Assembly: GCF_029277985.1 (NCBI RefSeq)
Contig: NZ_CP119546.1
Location: forward strand, 496,001-560,000
DNA length: 64,000 bases
Reading direction: 5' to 3'
Source of the DNA: Providencia stuartii
GTDB taxonomy: Bacteria > Pseudomonadota > Gammaproteobacteria > Enterobacterales > Enterobacteriaceae
The position numbers and the translations under genes were made by a program. The notes under the pieces are model-generated. The model was not told the DNA's origin. It searched no databases and was given only the letters and a program-made list of their open reading frames with translations. Within the stretch, counting starts at the first letter, position 1; each line of letters opens with the position of its first letter. Below are positions 1 through 9,500 of the stretch, one piece after another.

Positions 1-1086
1 CACATTGGTGCAAATGATGTGGTGGTGAAAATTGCCTCTAAACCATTAAAAATGATCAACTCACCTTATATATTAATGGTTGCAGCCTATATTGTTGCCT
101 GTTTGATGTCATTAGCCGTTTCTTCAGCCACGGGGCTAGGTGTATTGTTAATGGCAACCTTATTCCCCGTTATGGTGAATGTCGGTATTAGCCGTGGTGC
201 CGCCGCAGCGATTTGTGCTTCACCCGCGGCAATCATATTGGCGCCGACATCTGGCGATGTGATTTTAGCGGCAAAAGCCGCAGAGATGCCATTGATTGAT
301 TTTGCCTTTAAAACAACGCTGCCAATCTCCATTGCGGCGATCATCGCGATGTCGGTAGCGCACTTTTTCTGGCAGCGCTTTCTTGATAGAAAAGAGCACG
401 TTAACGTTGAAATGTTAGACGTGAATGAAATTAAAACGCATGCACCTAGTTTTTATGCCATTTTGCCATTTACGCCAATTATTGGCGTACTGATTTTTGA
501 TGGTAAATGGGCGCCTGAACTGCATATCGTAACTATCATTGTTGGCTGCATTATTTTAGCCGCAATTATTGAATTTTTACGTAGCTTCAGTGCTAAGCAC
601 GTTTATGCTGGGCTGGATACTTGTTATAAAGGCATGGCGGATGCATTTGCGAGTGTCGTTATGTTATTAGTGGCCGCCGGTATATTTGCACAAGGTTTAA
701 GTACCATTGGCTTTATCAAGGGATTGATCGACCTTGCACAATCTTTCGGTTCCGGCGCGATAGTGATGATGATTGCATTGGTGATTATTACTATGCTTGC
801 TGCGATGACGACAGGTTCAGGTAATGCGCCTTTTTATGCGTTTGTCGAGTTGATCCCACATCTAGCGAAACAAATGGGCGTTAACCCTGCTTATTTAGTC
901 ATTCCTATGTTACAGGCTTCCAATTTAGGGCGTACCTTATCACCTGTTTCTGGGGTGGTGGTTGCGGTCTCCGGTATGGCGAAAATTTCACCATTTGAGG
1001 TCGTGAAAAGAACTTCAGTTCCCGTGTTAGTTGGATTGGTTGTTGTGATTATTGCAACCGAAATTTTAGTTCCGGTTTATCTCTAA
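1..1086 (+). CDS. DcuC-family anaerobic C4-dicarboxylate carrier (3' part)
   Basis: This is the C-terminal part of an integral membrane carrier. The frame is open from base 1, so the true start lies left of the window; a GTG at 19 is only an internal in-frame codon. The visible ~360 residues contain about eight to nine hydrophobic segments with glycine/alanine-rich helices and a motif reading SPTSGDV-like (ILAPTSGDVILAA), typical of the DcuC/DcuD family, whose members have about 460 residues. The family exchanges succinate for fumarate or other C4-dicarboxylates across the inner membrane during anaerobic growth. No neighbouring gene points to a specific substrate. Family assignment is confident; DcuC versus DcuD is not resolved. 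Confidence 0.85.
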   Translation, partial: HIGANDVVVKIASKPLKMINSPYILMVAAYIVACLMSLAVSSATGLGVLLMATLFPVMVNVGISRGAAAAICASPAAIILAPTSGDVILAAKAAEMPLIDFAFKTTLPISIAAIIAMSVAHFFWQRFLDRKEHVNVEMLDVNEIKTHAPSFYAILPFTPIIGVLIFDGKWAPELHIVTIIVGCIILAAIIEFLRSFSAKHVYAGLDTCYKGMADAFASVVMLLVAAGIFAQGLSTIGFIKGLIDLAQSFGSGAIVMMIALVIITMLAAMTTGSGNAPFYAFVELIPHLAKQMGVNPAYLVIPMLQASNLGRTLSPVSGVVVAVSGMAKISPFEVVKRTSVPVLVGLVVVIIATEILVPVYL

Positions 1087-1110
1087 TTATTCATCAATTT
1101 AGTATCAAAA

Positions 1111-1137
1111 TGGCTAGAAATAGTCTGTTTCTAGCCA
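1111..1137 (+). terminator. hairpin after the DcuC-family gene
   Basis: A perfect 10-bp stem, TGGCTAGAAA paired with TTTCTAGCCA, encloses a 7-nt loop 24 bp after the stop codon. The following tract, AAATTTAATTT, is only weakly T-rich, so this is a plausible but not ideal intrinsic terminator. Confidence 0.5.
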
Positions 1138-1372
1138 AATTTAATTTATATGTTGATAGTTAATCAGGCTATTAATCGAAAATTTGTTAATTTTACGTGT
1201 GTTTTTTTTAAATGAAATGAGGTGGTTTATTTTTCATTTCTGTCTACTTTTCCTTATAAAGACCTTTTTTTGAGATCTACACCAAAAAGCCAAACAAAAG
1301 CCAAAAAATAAGCTAGGTACTGAATGGCAATTGATGCAAAATCCGCACATCTTTTTTTGTGTTAAATAAATA

Positions 1373-2623
1373 ATGAAAAATGCTATGAAGACGACAGACA
1401 AACCAGTTAATAAATGGACCTATAAAGATTTTACGTGGGTTTTATCCTTATTCGGTACAGCGGTTGGTGCAGGGGTGTTATTTTTACCTATTAAAGCCGG
1501 TGCTGGGGGTTTTTGGCCATTAGTGATTCTTGCATTAATTGCGACCCCAATGATTTGGTTGGCCCACAAAGGATTAGCCCGTTTTGTTTTATCGGCAAAA
1601 AATCCAGATGCTGATATTACGGATACCGTGGAAGAGCATTTCGGTAAAGTAGGGGCAAACGTCATCACATTTGCTTACTTCTTCGCTATTTATCCTATCG
1701 TATTGATTTATGGCGTTGGGATTACTAATACCGTTGATTCATTCTTAGTAAACCAAATTGGCATGGAGCCTATTCCTCGTTGGCTACTGTCTGGCGTATT
1801 GATTGGTGCAATGACTGCCGGTGTGTTATTTGGTCGTGATTTAATGCTACGCGTGACTTCCATGATGGTTTATCCGCTGGTTTTCATTCTATTAGCGCTT
1901 TCTTTGTATTTAATTCCAGAATGGAACACTTCAATGCTTGAAGTGGCACCTGATTGGAGTGCAATGCCAGCAGTGGTATGGATGGCGATTCCTCTGATTG
2001 TATTCTCGTTTAACCATAGCCCAATCATCAGCCAGTTCACCAAAGATCAACGTCAACAATTTGGTGACCAAGCCGTTATTAAAACGGATATGATTACAGG
2101 TGGCGCTGCGATGATGTTAACTGGATTCGTGATGTTCTTTGTCTTTTCGGTGGTGTTATCGTTAAATCCTGCGGAGCTAGAAATCGCGAAAAAAGAGAAC
2201 ATTAGCGTGTTGTCGCATATTGCTAACATTAACCCATCACCAATCCTATCTTACTTAGGCCCAATTGTTGCTTTTGCGGCTATTGTATCCAGTTATTTTG
2301 GACACTTCTTAGGGGCTCATGAAGGTTTAGTTGGATTGATTAAATCTCGTTCATCTTTCTCTGTGAGAAAAATTGAAACGGCTTCTATGTTGTTCATTGT
2401 CTTAACAACATGGATCGTCACAATTAGAAACCCAAGCATTTTAGGTATGATTGAAACGATGGGGGCCCCAATGATTGCGGCTATCCTGTTTATTCTACCT
2501 GTGGTTGCGATGCGTATTGTGCCAGCGATGAAAAAATTCAGCACATCAGCTCTTGCACAAGCGTTCACTTTAATTTGTGGTTTAGCTTCAATCACATCAG
2601 TTATCTATGGTGCGTTTCAATAA
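1373..2623 (+). CDS. HAAAP-family amino acid permease (SdaC-like)
   Basis: Inner-membrane amino acid:proton symporter of 416 residues, matching the usual 415-430 of the hydroxy/aromatic amino acid permease family. About 11 membrane segments are visible. Family hallmarks are the first-helix motif GTAVGAGVLFLPI near residue 28, the EEHFG stretch after helix 2 and the FSFNHSPIISQF motif near residue 210, all shared with the serine carrier SdaC and its paralogues. Two in-frame ATGs (1373 and 1385) compete and neither has a strong ribosome binding site. No serine deaminase gene is adjacent, so the substrate (serine, threonine or another hydroxy or thiol amino acid) cannot be fixed. Confidence 0.85.
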   Translation: MKNAMKTTDKPVNKWTYKDFTWVLSLFGTAVGAGVLFLPIKAGAGGFWPLVILALIATPMIWLAHKGLARFVLSAKNPDADITDTVEEHFGKVGANVITFAYFFAIYPIVLIYGVGITNTVDSFLVNQIGMEPIPRWLLSGVLIGAMTAGVLFGRDLMLRVTSMMVYPLVFILLALSLYLIPEWNTSMLEVAPDWSAMPAVVWMAIPLIVFSFNHSPIISQFTKDQRQQFGDQAVIKTDMITGGAAMMLTGFVMFFVFSVVLSLNPAELEIAKKENISVLSHIANINPSPILSYLGPIVAFAAIVSSYFGHFLGAHEGLVGLIKSRSSFSVRKIETASMLFIVLTTWIVTIRNPSILGMIETMGAPMIAAILFILPVVAMRIVPAMKKFSTSALAQAFTLICGLASITSVIYGAFQ

Positions 2624-2638
2624 TTGATGCCCCAGAAT

Positions 2639-2676
2639 AAAAAAAGCCCACAGCAAGTGATTGTTGTGGGCTTTTT
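2639..2676 (+). terminator. Rho-independent terminator of the permease gene
   Basis: A stem AAAAAGCCCACA / TGTGGGCTTTTT with an 11-12-nt loop lies 16 bp after the stop codon. The A-run and T-run would let it work in both directions. Confidence 0.9.
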
Positions 2677-2787
2677 TATATCTTAAATTTATAACAAATA
2701 ACCTAGTAAATAACGAATTACGGTGAGTTAATACTGTAGAGTCATTAATACTTAAGATATTTGTCTGTGTGAAATAATTTCAAGTTG

Positions 2788-2811
2788 AGACGGGTTGTCT
2801 GCTAGAGACTG
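2788..2811. promoter_or_regulatory. possible MetJ met-box array
   Basis: Upstream of the sulfhydrylase gene three successive 8-mers start at 2788: AGACGGGT, TGTCTGCT and AGAGACTG. The first matches the MetJ consensus AGACGTCT at 6 of 8 positions; the others match poorly, though AGAC and GTCT alternate throughout. A methionine-pathway gene is a natural MetJ target, which is the main reason to list this weak site. Confidence 0.25.
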
Positions 2812-2840
2812 TTAGGTAATATCTATTTATATAACAGGTA

Positions 2841-2886
2841 CGTAGTAAATACAGAAGTCATAGAACTGACGGTACCCTTTACTACG
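2841..2886 (+). repeat. inverted repeat in the sulfhydrylase 5' leader
   Basis: A 9-bp inverted repeat, CGTAGTAAA (2841-2849) and TTTACTACG (2878-2886), brackets 28 nt and ends 18 bp before the ATG, close to the ribosome binding site AAGGATAA. It could fold into a leader hairpin. No known riboswitch class is recognised. Confidence 0.4.
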
Positions 2887-2904
2887 GCATAATAAGGATA
2901 ACAA

Positions 2905-4179
2905 ATGAAATTAGAAACATTGTCGATTCACGCAGGCTACTCTCCTGATCCCACCACAAAAGCGGTTGCTGTTCCGATTTATCAAACGACCTCTTACGCT
3001 TTTGATGATACTCAGCATGGTGCAGATTTATTTGACTTAAAAGTCGCTGGCAATATTTACACTCGTATTATGAACCCGACGAATGATGTACTAGAACAGC
3101 GGGTGGCGGCATTAGAAGGTGGGATTGCTGGGCTTGCTGTTGCATCAGGAATGGCGGCTATCACTTATGCAATTCAAACTATCGCACAAGCGGGAGATAA
3201 TATTGTTTCTGTTGCCAAACTTTATGGTGGCACATATAACTTAATGGCGCATGCGTTGCCACGTTTCGGGATTGAAACACGTTTTGCTGAGCATGATGAT
3301 TTAGCCGCATTAGAAGCGCTGATAGATGATAAAACTAAGGCAGTATTTTGTGAATCCATCACGAATCCAGCGGGATTTGTGGTCGATATTGCAGCATTAG
3401 CTGAAGTGGCTCATCGCCACGGCGTACCGTTAATCGTTGATAATACGGTGGCCACACCTTATTTATGCCGTCCCATTGAGCACGGTGCTGATATCGTCGT
3501 GCACTCATTGACCAAATATATTGGAGGGCATGGAACCTCTATCGGCGGCATGGTTGTTGATTCGGGTAAATTTCCTTGGTTAGAACATGCGCAGCGTTTC
3601 TCGCTATTGGTGGAGCCTGATATTGCATACCATGGCGTCAGCTATACGGAACACTTTGGTGCAGCTGCTTTTATTGCTCGTTGTCGTGTCGCGCCTTTAC
3701 GCGGAACGGGGGCGGCACTTTCTCCATTTAATGCATTTTTGATTCTACAAGGCTTGGAAACGCTGGCTTTAAGAATGGAACGCCACACAGAGAATGCACT
3801 AAAAGTGGCTCAATATTTAGAAAACCACCCTCAAGTGGCTTGGGTCAAATATGCGGGATTAGCAAGTCATCCTGAGCATGCATTAGCGAAAAAATACATG
3901 CAAGGTAAACCCGCGGGTATCATGTCATTTGGCATTAAAGGTGGGCAAGACGCTGGGGCTCGCTTTATTGATGCATTAAAATTAATTGTGAGACTCGTGA
4001 ATATTGGTGATGCTAAGTCATTAGCTTGCCACCCCGCTTCAACAACCCATCGCCAGCTTAACGATGCGGAATTAGCCAAAGCAGGGGTTTCGCGCGATAT
4101 GATCCGCCTCTCTATTGGTATTGAACATATTGATGATATCTTGGCAGATCTTGAGCAAGCATTGAAAGCAGCTCAATAA
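2905..4179 (+). CDS. metY: O-acetylhomoserine sulfhydrylase / aminocarboxypropyltransferase
   Basis: PLP enzyme of the Cys/Met metabolism family, 424 residues, the usual 420-435 for MetY. It converts O-acetylhomoserine plus sulfide (or methanethiol) to homocysteine (or methionine) in the cytoplasm. The N-terminus has the family motif LSIHAGYSPDP with a YQTTSY-like segment, YTRIMNPTN near residue 51, and the PLP lysine K204 in HSLTKYIGGHG. The C-terminus has the family's SLACHPASTTH motif. A good AAGGATAAC site precedes the ATG. The gene is monocistronic, with a terminator on each side. E. coli lacks this enzyme and uses the succinylated route, so this is an alternative sulfhydrylation route to methionine. 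Confidence 0.92.
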   Translation: MKLETLSIHAGYSPDPTTKAVAVPIYQTTSYAFDDTQHGADLFDLKVAGNIYTRIMNPTNDVLEQRVAALEGGIAGLAVASGMAAITYAIQTIAQAGDNIVSVAKLYGGTYNLMAHALPRFGIETRFAEHDDLAALEALIDDKTKAVFCESITNPAGFVVDIAALAEVAHRHGVPLIVDNTVATPYLCRPIEHGADIVVHSLTKYIGGHGTSIGGMVVDSGKFPWLEHAQRFSLLVEPDIAYHGVSYTEHFGAAAFIARCRVAPLRGTGAALSPFNAFLILQGLETLALRMERHTENALKVAQYLENHPQVAWVKYAGLASHPEHALAKKYMQGKPAGIMSFGIKGGQDAGARFIDALKLIVRLVNIGDAKSLACHPASTTHRQLNDAELAKAGVSRDMIRLSIGIEHIDDILADLEQALKAAQ

Positions 4180-4207
4180 CGTTATCTGAACAGAGGTAGC
4201 GAATATT

Positions 4208-4250
4208 AGCGGTTATCGATAAAGTGAGCTTTATTGATAATCGCTTTTTT
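4208..4250 (+). terminator. Rho-independent terminator of metY
   Basis: The arm AGCGGTTATCGATAAAG pairs with CTTTATTGATAATCGCT around a 4-nt loop (TGAG) and is followed by a run of T. It starts 29 bp after the metY stop. Confidence 0.88.
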
Positions 4251-4661
4251 AATCTCACTATATTTAACGCAATCCTTGTTACTCTTTTTGTGATTATTAT
4301 TCAATGGTTCGTTGTTAATGATAAGTTTAACCAAAGAATCCCTGATTTCTTATTACGAGAAATGATAAAGATATTTTATTGTTGACGGTGAACTCTTTGA
4401 TGAGGAGCGAGTCTTAGCTATCGAGTACTTATTTGATATTTAATAACTCTTTATTTTATATCCATTTATTAATTGTTTAAGGATAATAAATTAATTTTTT
4501 ACTCGTTTATATCAGGTTTATTTATGTTGGTGATAATGATGGGATGAATGAGCACTAAGCTAAATAATTATAATTGCGTTATGTCGTATTCATGTCGTCA
4601 ATAACACTCAGATGTATATCTAATAATTATTAAGTTTTTATTAAAAGAATGGTTGAGAAAA
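4251..4661. other. AT-rich intergenic region upstream of arnT
   Basis: About 410 bp with no convincing gene. A 15-codon ORF (MISLTKES...) beginning near 4318 is followed at once by a coding-looking frame (FIVDGELFDEERV... near 4380-4443) that lacks a start, perhaps the debris of a decayed gene. The arnT promoter must lie here. I looked for a PmrA-type direct repeat and found only TTTAAG with a badly spaced second half. Confidence 0.4.
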
Positions 4662-6323
4662 ATGATGATGGCAAATAATAAGATTGCCTACCTTAAATGG
4701 TGCCTGCTATTTGGGTTTGTATTACTGACGTACTTTATTCCGCTTAATGGTCGGCTTCTTTGGCAACCCGATGAGTTACGTTATGCTGAAATTAGCCGTG
4801 AATTGATTCTTAGTTATAACTGGAGTGTGCCTGAGCTTCTTGATATTCGTTATTTTGAAAAGCCAATTTTTGGTTACTGGGTGAATGCATTTTTTCAAAT
4901 GCTGTTTGGCGAAAATAATGTTTCCGTTCGCCTCGGTGTGGTGTTTAGCACCTTAACCAGTGCCCTGTTTGTCTACCTCAGTGCAAAGATGGCATGGAAA
5001 AAAAATGACCTTGCGTTTAATGCCACTTTGATTTATCTCTCCATGTTAATGGTGCTCGCCATTGGAACCTATAATGTCCTCGACCCTATTTTGACGGCAT
5101 TTATCACGATGGCTATCTTCTTTTATCAATGGGGCCTAACAACTAAAAGCTTCTCGCATAAGTTGATCGCATTTATTTTACTCGGTGTGGCGGGTGGCCT
5201 TGGATTGATGACAAAAGGCTTTTTGGTTTTGGTTATACCGGGGTTAGTGATTGTTTTAAGTTCGCTTTACTATCAGCAATTTAAAGAAGTTTTTTGTTTT
5301 GCTTTTGTCTCTTTGTGTAGCTTGTTCCTGGTTTGTCTGCCTTGGGCGATTGTGATTGCGGGTCGTGAGCCAGATTATTGGCATTATTTCTTTTGGGTTG
5401 AGCATGTACAGCGTTTTATGTCGGAAGATGCGCAAAACCGTTCACCTTTCTGGTTCTATATACCTATCTTGATAGCAGCGGTATTGCCTTGGCTCGGTTA
5501 TTTTTTAGCCGCGTTAGTGAATGGTTTTCGTCAAAAGGGCCTACACATTTATTTCCTGATGTGGTTCTTGGTACCTTTCCTATTTTTTAGTATTACTAAA
5601 GGTAAGTTATTGACCTATATACTTCCTTGTTTGGCTCCCGTTGCCGTCTTAATGGCCGCTTATATCGATAGAATTAGACAACAAAATCGCGTTGGGACGA
5701 TTCGCCTTAATGCCGTGATTAATATCAGTATTGGCCTGATTCTTGCGGTTGCCTTGTTTGTATTACCTTATTTCCCACAAGTGAGTCCCTATTCACTCGA
5801 TGAGGATAACAAAAGGTTACTGGCTGCTGGTGCATTCCTCTTTTGGGGGCTTGCTGGTGTTATCTCATATCATCGTCGATATTGGGCTTGGGCGGCCGCT
5901 TGTACTCTTGCGTTGAGTTTGAGTGTAGGCCATGTGATCCCTGATAAGGTTGCCAGTAACAATACCCCTCAAAAATTGATCGAAAAATACCGTCCACAGT
6001 TAGCCAATAAAACGTATTTGCTGACAAATAATGTAGGGTTAGGAACTGCATTGGCTTGGGTATTAAAGCGTAGTGATATTACGATGTTACACCAAAATGG
6101 TGAGCTGAATTATGGATTAAAATATCCGGATGCAGCGAATCGATTCTATCGCTTAGATCAACTGCCGACGTTATTAGAACAACATAATTATCAAGATATT
6201 GCTGTACTCGTCGAGGCTTCGCAAGATGATATATTAGCCGCTTTGCCGGGGAAACCAATAATTGTCTATGAAGGCAATCTCGTCTTTGTTTTTTATAATG
6301 GACGCAACGGATTGATAGAATAG
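4662..6323 (+). CDS. arnT: ArnT-like lipid A 4-amino-4-deoxy-L-arabinosyltransferase
   Basis: Inner-membrane GT-C glycosyltransferase of about 553 residues (E. coli ArnT has 550). It transfers aminoarabinose from undecaprenyl phosphate to lipid A on the periplasmic face, which lowers polymyxin binding. Visible are a hydrophobic N-terminus, the acidic first periplasmic-loop motif WQPDELRYAEISRE with its conserved D-E pair, the FEKPIFGYW segment, about 12 membrane helices and a soluble C-terminal domain. A TTG at 4653 opens the frame, but the ATG at 4662 behind GGTTGAG is more likely. No arnBCADEF gene is beside it, so it is either an orphan paralogue or separated from the rest of its pathway. 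Confidence 0.87.
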   Translation: MMMANNKIAYLKWCLLFGFVLLTYFIPLNGRLLWQPDELRYAEISRELILSYNWSVPELLDIRYFEKPIFGYWVNAFFQMLFGENNVSVRLGVVFSTLTSALFVYLSAKMAWKKNDLAFNATLIYLSMLMVLAIGTYNVLDPILTAFITMAIFFYQWGLTTKSFSHKLIAFILLGVAGGLGLMTKGFLVLVIPGLVIVLSSLYYQQFKEVFCFAFVSLCSLFLVCLPWAIVIAGREPDYWHYFFWVEHVQRFMSEDAQNRSPFWFYIPILIAAVLPWLGYFLAALVNGFRQKGLHIYFLMWFLVPFLFFSITKGKLLTYILPCLAPVAVLMAAYIDRIRQQNRVGTIRLNAVINISIGLILAVALFVLPYFPQVSPYSLDEDNKRLLAAGAFLFWGLAGVISYHRRYWAWAAACTLALSLSVGHVIPDKVASNNTPQKLIEKYRPQLANKTYLLTNNVGLGTALAWVLKRSDITMLHQNGELNYGLKYPDAANRFYRLDQLPTLLEQHNYQDIAVLVEASQDDILAALPGKPIIVYEGNLVFVFYNGRNGLIE

Positions 6324-6324
6324 T

Positions 6325-6353
6325 AAAAAGCCGCATATCTTAGGTATGCGGCT
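6325..6353 (-). terminator. terminator of the RND efflux operon
   Basis: The stem AGCCGCATA / TATGCGGCT with a 7-nt loop is followed, read on the minus strand, by TTTTT. It closes the leftward efflux operon after the small ORF and also lies just past the convergent arnT stop. Confidence 0.8.
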
Positions 6354-6368
6354 TACTGAATATAGAGT

Positions 6369-6545
6369 CTATTTTGTCATTTTATCCAGAGTGGGCTCCC
6401 CTTTTTCATTGGGGGACTTTGTAGCATGACCCGTCAGCCCGTGGTAAATCATTAGCATGGCAAAGCTATTGCTCATGGTACTAATGTCATTGTTACTCAT
6501 GGCTCGACTGTTTTTTGAATGACGATTCGTGATGCTATGGTTCAT
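6369..6545 (-). CDS. 58-residue ORF translationally coupled to the RND pump gene
   Basis: The start codon ATG (6545-6543) overlaps the TGA stop of the RND gene in an ATGA arrangement, so its translation should be coupled. The ORF encodes 58 residues beginning MNHSITNRHS and ending TLDKMTK. The sequence is polar at both ends with one modestly hydrophobic stretch (NSFAMLMIYHGLTG, about residues 26-39), too short and interrupted for a clear membrane helix. It is the last ORF before the operon terminator. I do not recognise the family. Small proteins are known to accompany RND pumps (AcrZ with AcrB), but no sequence resemblance to AcrZ is claimed. The overlap and position support a real gene; expression is unproven. 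Confidence 0.55.
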   Translation of the reverse strand: MNHSITNRHSKNSRAMSNNDISTMSNSFAMLMIYHGLTGHATKSPNEKGEPTLDKMTK

Positions 6546-9500
6546 TGCGCTTTCTCCTCATCTTCTTTCAGTAGGCGATTCGCTTCGGCTAGCTCGTAAC
6601 GTCTTGGGGTTAATGCAGTTGAACTGTGGTTACGTGCAAGTAGCGAGTAAATGGTGGGAAGAACAAACAATGTGAATAGAGTACCGACTAACATACCCGT
6701 TACGATCACAAGGCCTAATCCAAAACGGCTGTTCGCACCGGCTCCTGTTGCAAAGAGCAAAGGAACTAAACCAATGACCATTGCCGCGGTGGTCATTAAA
6801 ATAGGACGTAAACGAATTTGTGCAGCTTTTAAAATTGCTTGGCGTTTATCCAATCCTTCGTGCGCCTGCAATTCATTCGCAAACTCGACCATCAAGATCC
6901 CGTGTTTACTGATAAGCCCGATTAATGTCACCAATCCGATTTGCGTATAGATATTGAGGGTCGCGTATCCGAATGCGAGAGGAATGAGTGCCCCACAAAT
7001 GGAGAGTGGTACCGTGATCAAAATAATCAATGGGTCGACTAAACTTTCGTACTGTGCCGCAAGAACAAGGTAAATGATGATGAGCGCCGCCATAAATGCA
7101 AAGGCGAGGGTGTTACCTTCTTGTTTATATTGGCGCGAATCAGATTGCCAGTCATGGCTAAAACCAGCAGGCAGCTCATTGGCAATGTTTTCTAAATAAG
7201 AAACAGCCTGTCCTAATGTGACACCAGGAGCGGGAATCGCTTGGAATATTGCCGCATTTTGCTGATTAAACTGCGTTAACTTATTTGGCTCAATTTGTGT
7301 ATTGATGTCGACCACGGTTGACAGTGGGATCATGGTGCCATCTTGTGCTTTGACATAGTGACGAGCAAGCGCATCTGGTGTTAAGCGTTGGCTACGAACA
7401 CTTTGTGGAATAACATCGTAAGAACGTCCATCCATACCGAAGCGGTTTATGTAGTTCTCACCGACTAAGAGTGTGAGTGATTCTCCGATATCCTGCATAC
7501 TGATGCCAAGGCTATTGGCTTTTGAGCGGTTAATTTTGACTTCAACCACTGGGTTGTTGTAATCAAGGTCACTATCTACCACCATAAATAGCCCACTTTC
7601 ACGAGCCTGTTGCTTGATCTCCTCCATCGTTTTATATAAGACAGGGTAGCCTTGAGGGCTTCTGAGAACCATTTGTATTGGTAGGCCGCCAGTAGAGCCG
7701 GGGAGGGCAGGTAATTGGAATACAAAGATGCTATTACCTTCAACATCACCAACCATGCCTTGTAAATCGGCCTGAATGGCGGATGCTGGGCGCTCACGCT
7801 CTTCCCATGAACTTAGATTGGTACCACCGAAGCTGGAAGATATACCGTCAGTACCATTAATGATCCATGTACTTTCGGTTTCAGGTAATTCCATCATCAC
7901 ATCATGAAGTTTGCGAGAAAAACGCTCAACATATTCTAAGTTAGCATGTTGTGGTGATTTAATTGCTGTTAACACGGCCGATTGGTCTTCAACAGGCGCT
8001 AGCTCGCGGGGTGCGGATTGGTATAACAGTGGTAAGCTAATAAATACGAACACTGCGATAATACCGGTGATCCAGCGGTGTTTTAACGAGAAGTTAAGGC
8101 CTTTCGTGTAGTAATTTGCTAAGAAGGTAAAAAACTTTTCCGCAGCATGAGCCATACGGCCTTCATTTTGTTTTGAGTTCAACATAAATGAACTCATTAC
8201 AGGGGATAATGTTAATGCCACGATACCTGAAACAATGACAGAGCCTGCGAGAGTTAACGCAAATTCTTTGAATAACGCGCCAGTCAAACCTGACATTAAA
8301 CCAATTGGGGCATAAACTGCTGCCAAAGTAATGGTCATCGCAATGACAGGACCTGCGACTTCACGAGCGCCAATTAATGCTGCCAGTACCGGTGATTTAC
8401 CTTCCTCAATATGACGGTGAACGTTTTCGACAACAACAATGGCATCATCAACAACTAACCCGATGGCCAAGACCATTGCAAGTAGTGTTAATAAGTTGAT
8501 ACTAAAGCCAAAAGCCATCATAAGTGCAGCCGCACCTAACATTGACAGTGGAATGGCTAATATAGGAATAATAACGCTACGGATGGAACCTAAACATAAA
8601 TAAATAACAGCAATAACAATCAATAACGCTTCGACGAGTGTATTGAATACCTGATCAATTGAGGCTTTGATAAAGCGGGATGTTTCAAAGGCCATCTCCA
8701 CTTTCACGTTAGGCGGCAATGTTTTTATGATATCAGGCATTAACTTGTTCATGCCATCAACAATCACCAGAGGGTTTCCGGTCGGCGTTGCAAATAAACC
8801 TAAATAAATTGCAGGCTCACCATTCATTAAACCGCTAGTTTCAGTGGCGGATGCACCCAGTTCTATCGTGCCAACATCACGTAAACGTACCAGTCCATTG
8901 CCGTCATTGCGAATAACTAAGTCTTGGAACTCAGAGACATTGGTGAGATCAGTATTAACATAGACGTTTGAAATGACATATTCGCCTTTCACTTTACCGG
9001 GAGCAGCTTGATAGTTATTTTGTCTGACAGCTTGAGCGACATATGCGGCAGACAGTCCTCGGCCAGCCAGTTTGTCGGCATCTAACCATAAGCGCATAGC
9101 TAATTGTTGCCCACCGAATACTTGAACTTTGGCAACCCCTTCAATAGAAGAGTACATAGGCTCAACAACTCGTGACAAATAATCCGTCAGAGCAGGAATG
9201 GAAAGGGTGGTACTGGAAAATCCGATATAAGCAACCGCGGTAGACTCACCGGAAGAAAGCTCAATCACTGGGTCATAAGCTTCTTTGGGCAGCTTGTAAC
9301 GCACTTGATTCACCTTGGCCATCACTTGCGCGAGTGCTTGAGTTGAATCTCGATTAAGTTCCATTCTCACCGTGACTAAGCTACTCCCTTGCACAGAAGA
9401 AGAAGATAAATAATCGACACCTTCAACTGAAGAAACAGCTTGGGCAATAGGTTGAGTCACAAAGCCCTGCATCAAGTTAGCGGATGCACCTGGATATTGT

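Noticed and set aside
4450..4520. PmrA-box-like TTTAAG repeat upstream of arnT
   Set aside because: The second half-site is mismatched and wrongly spaced.
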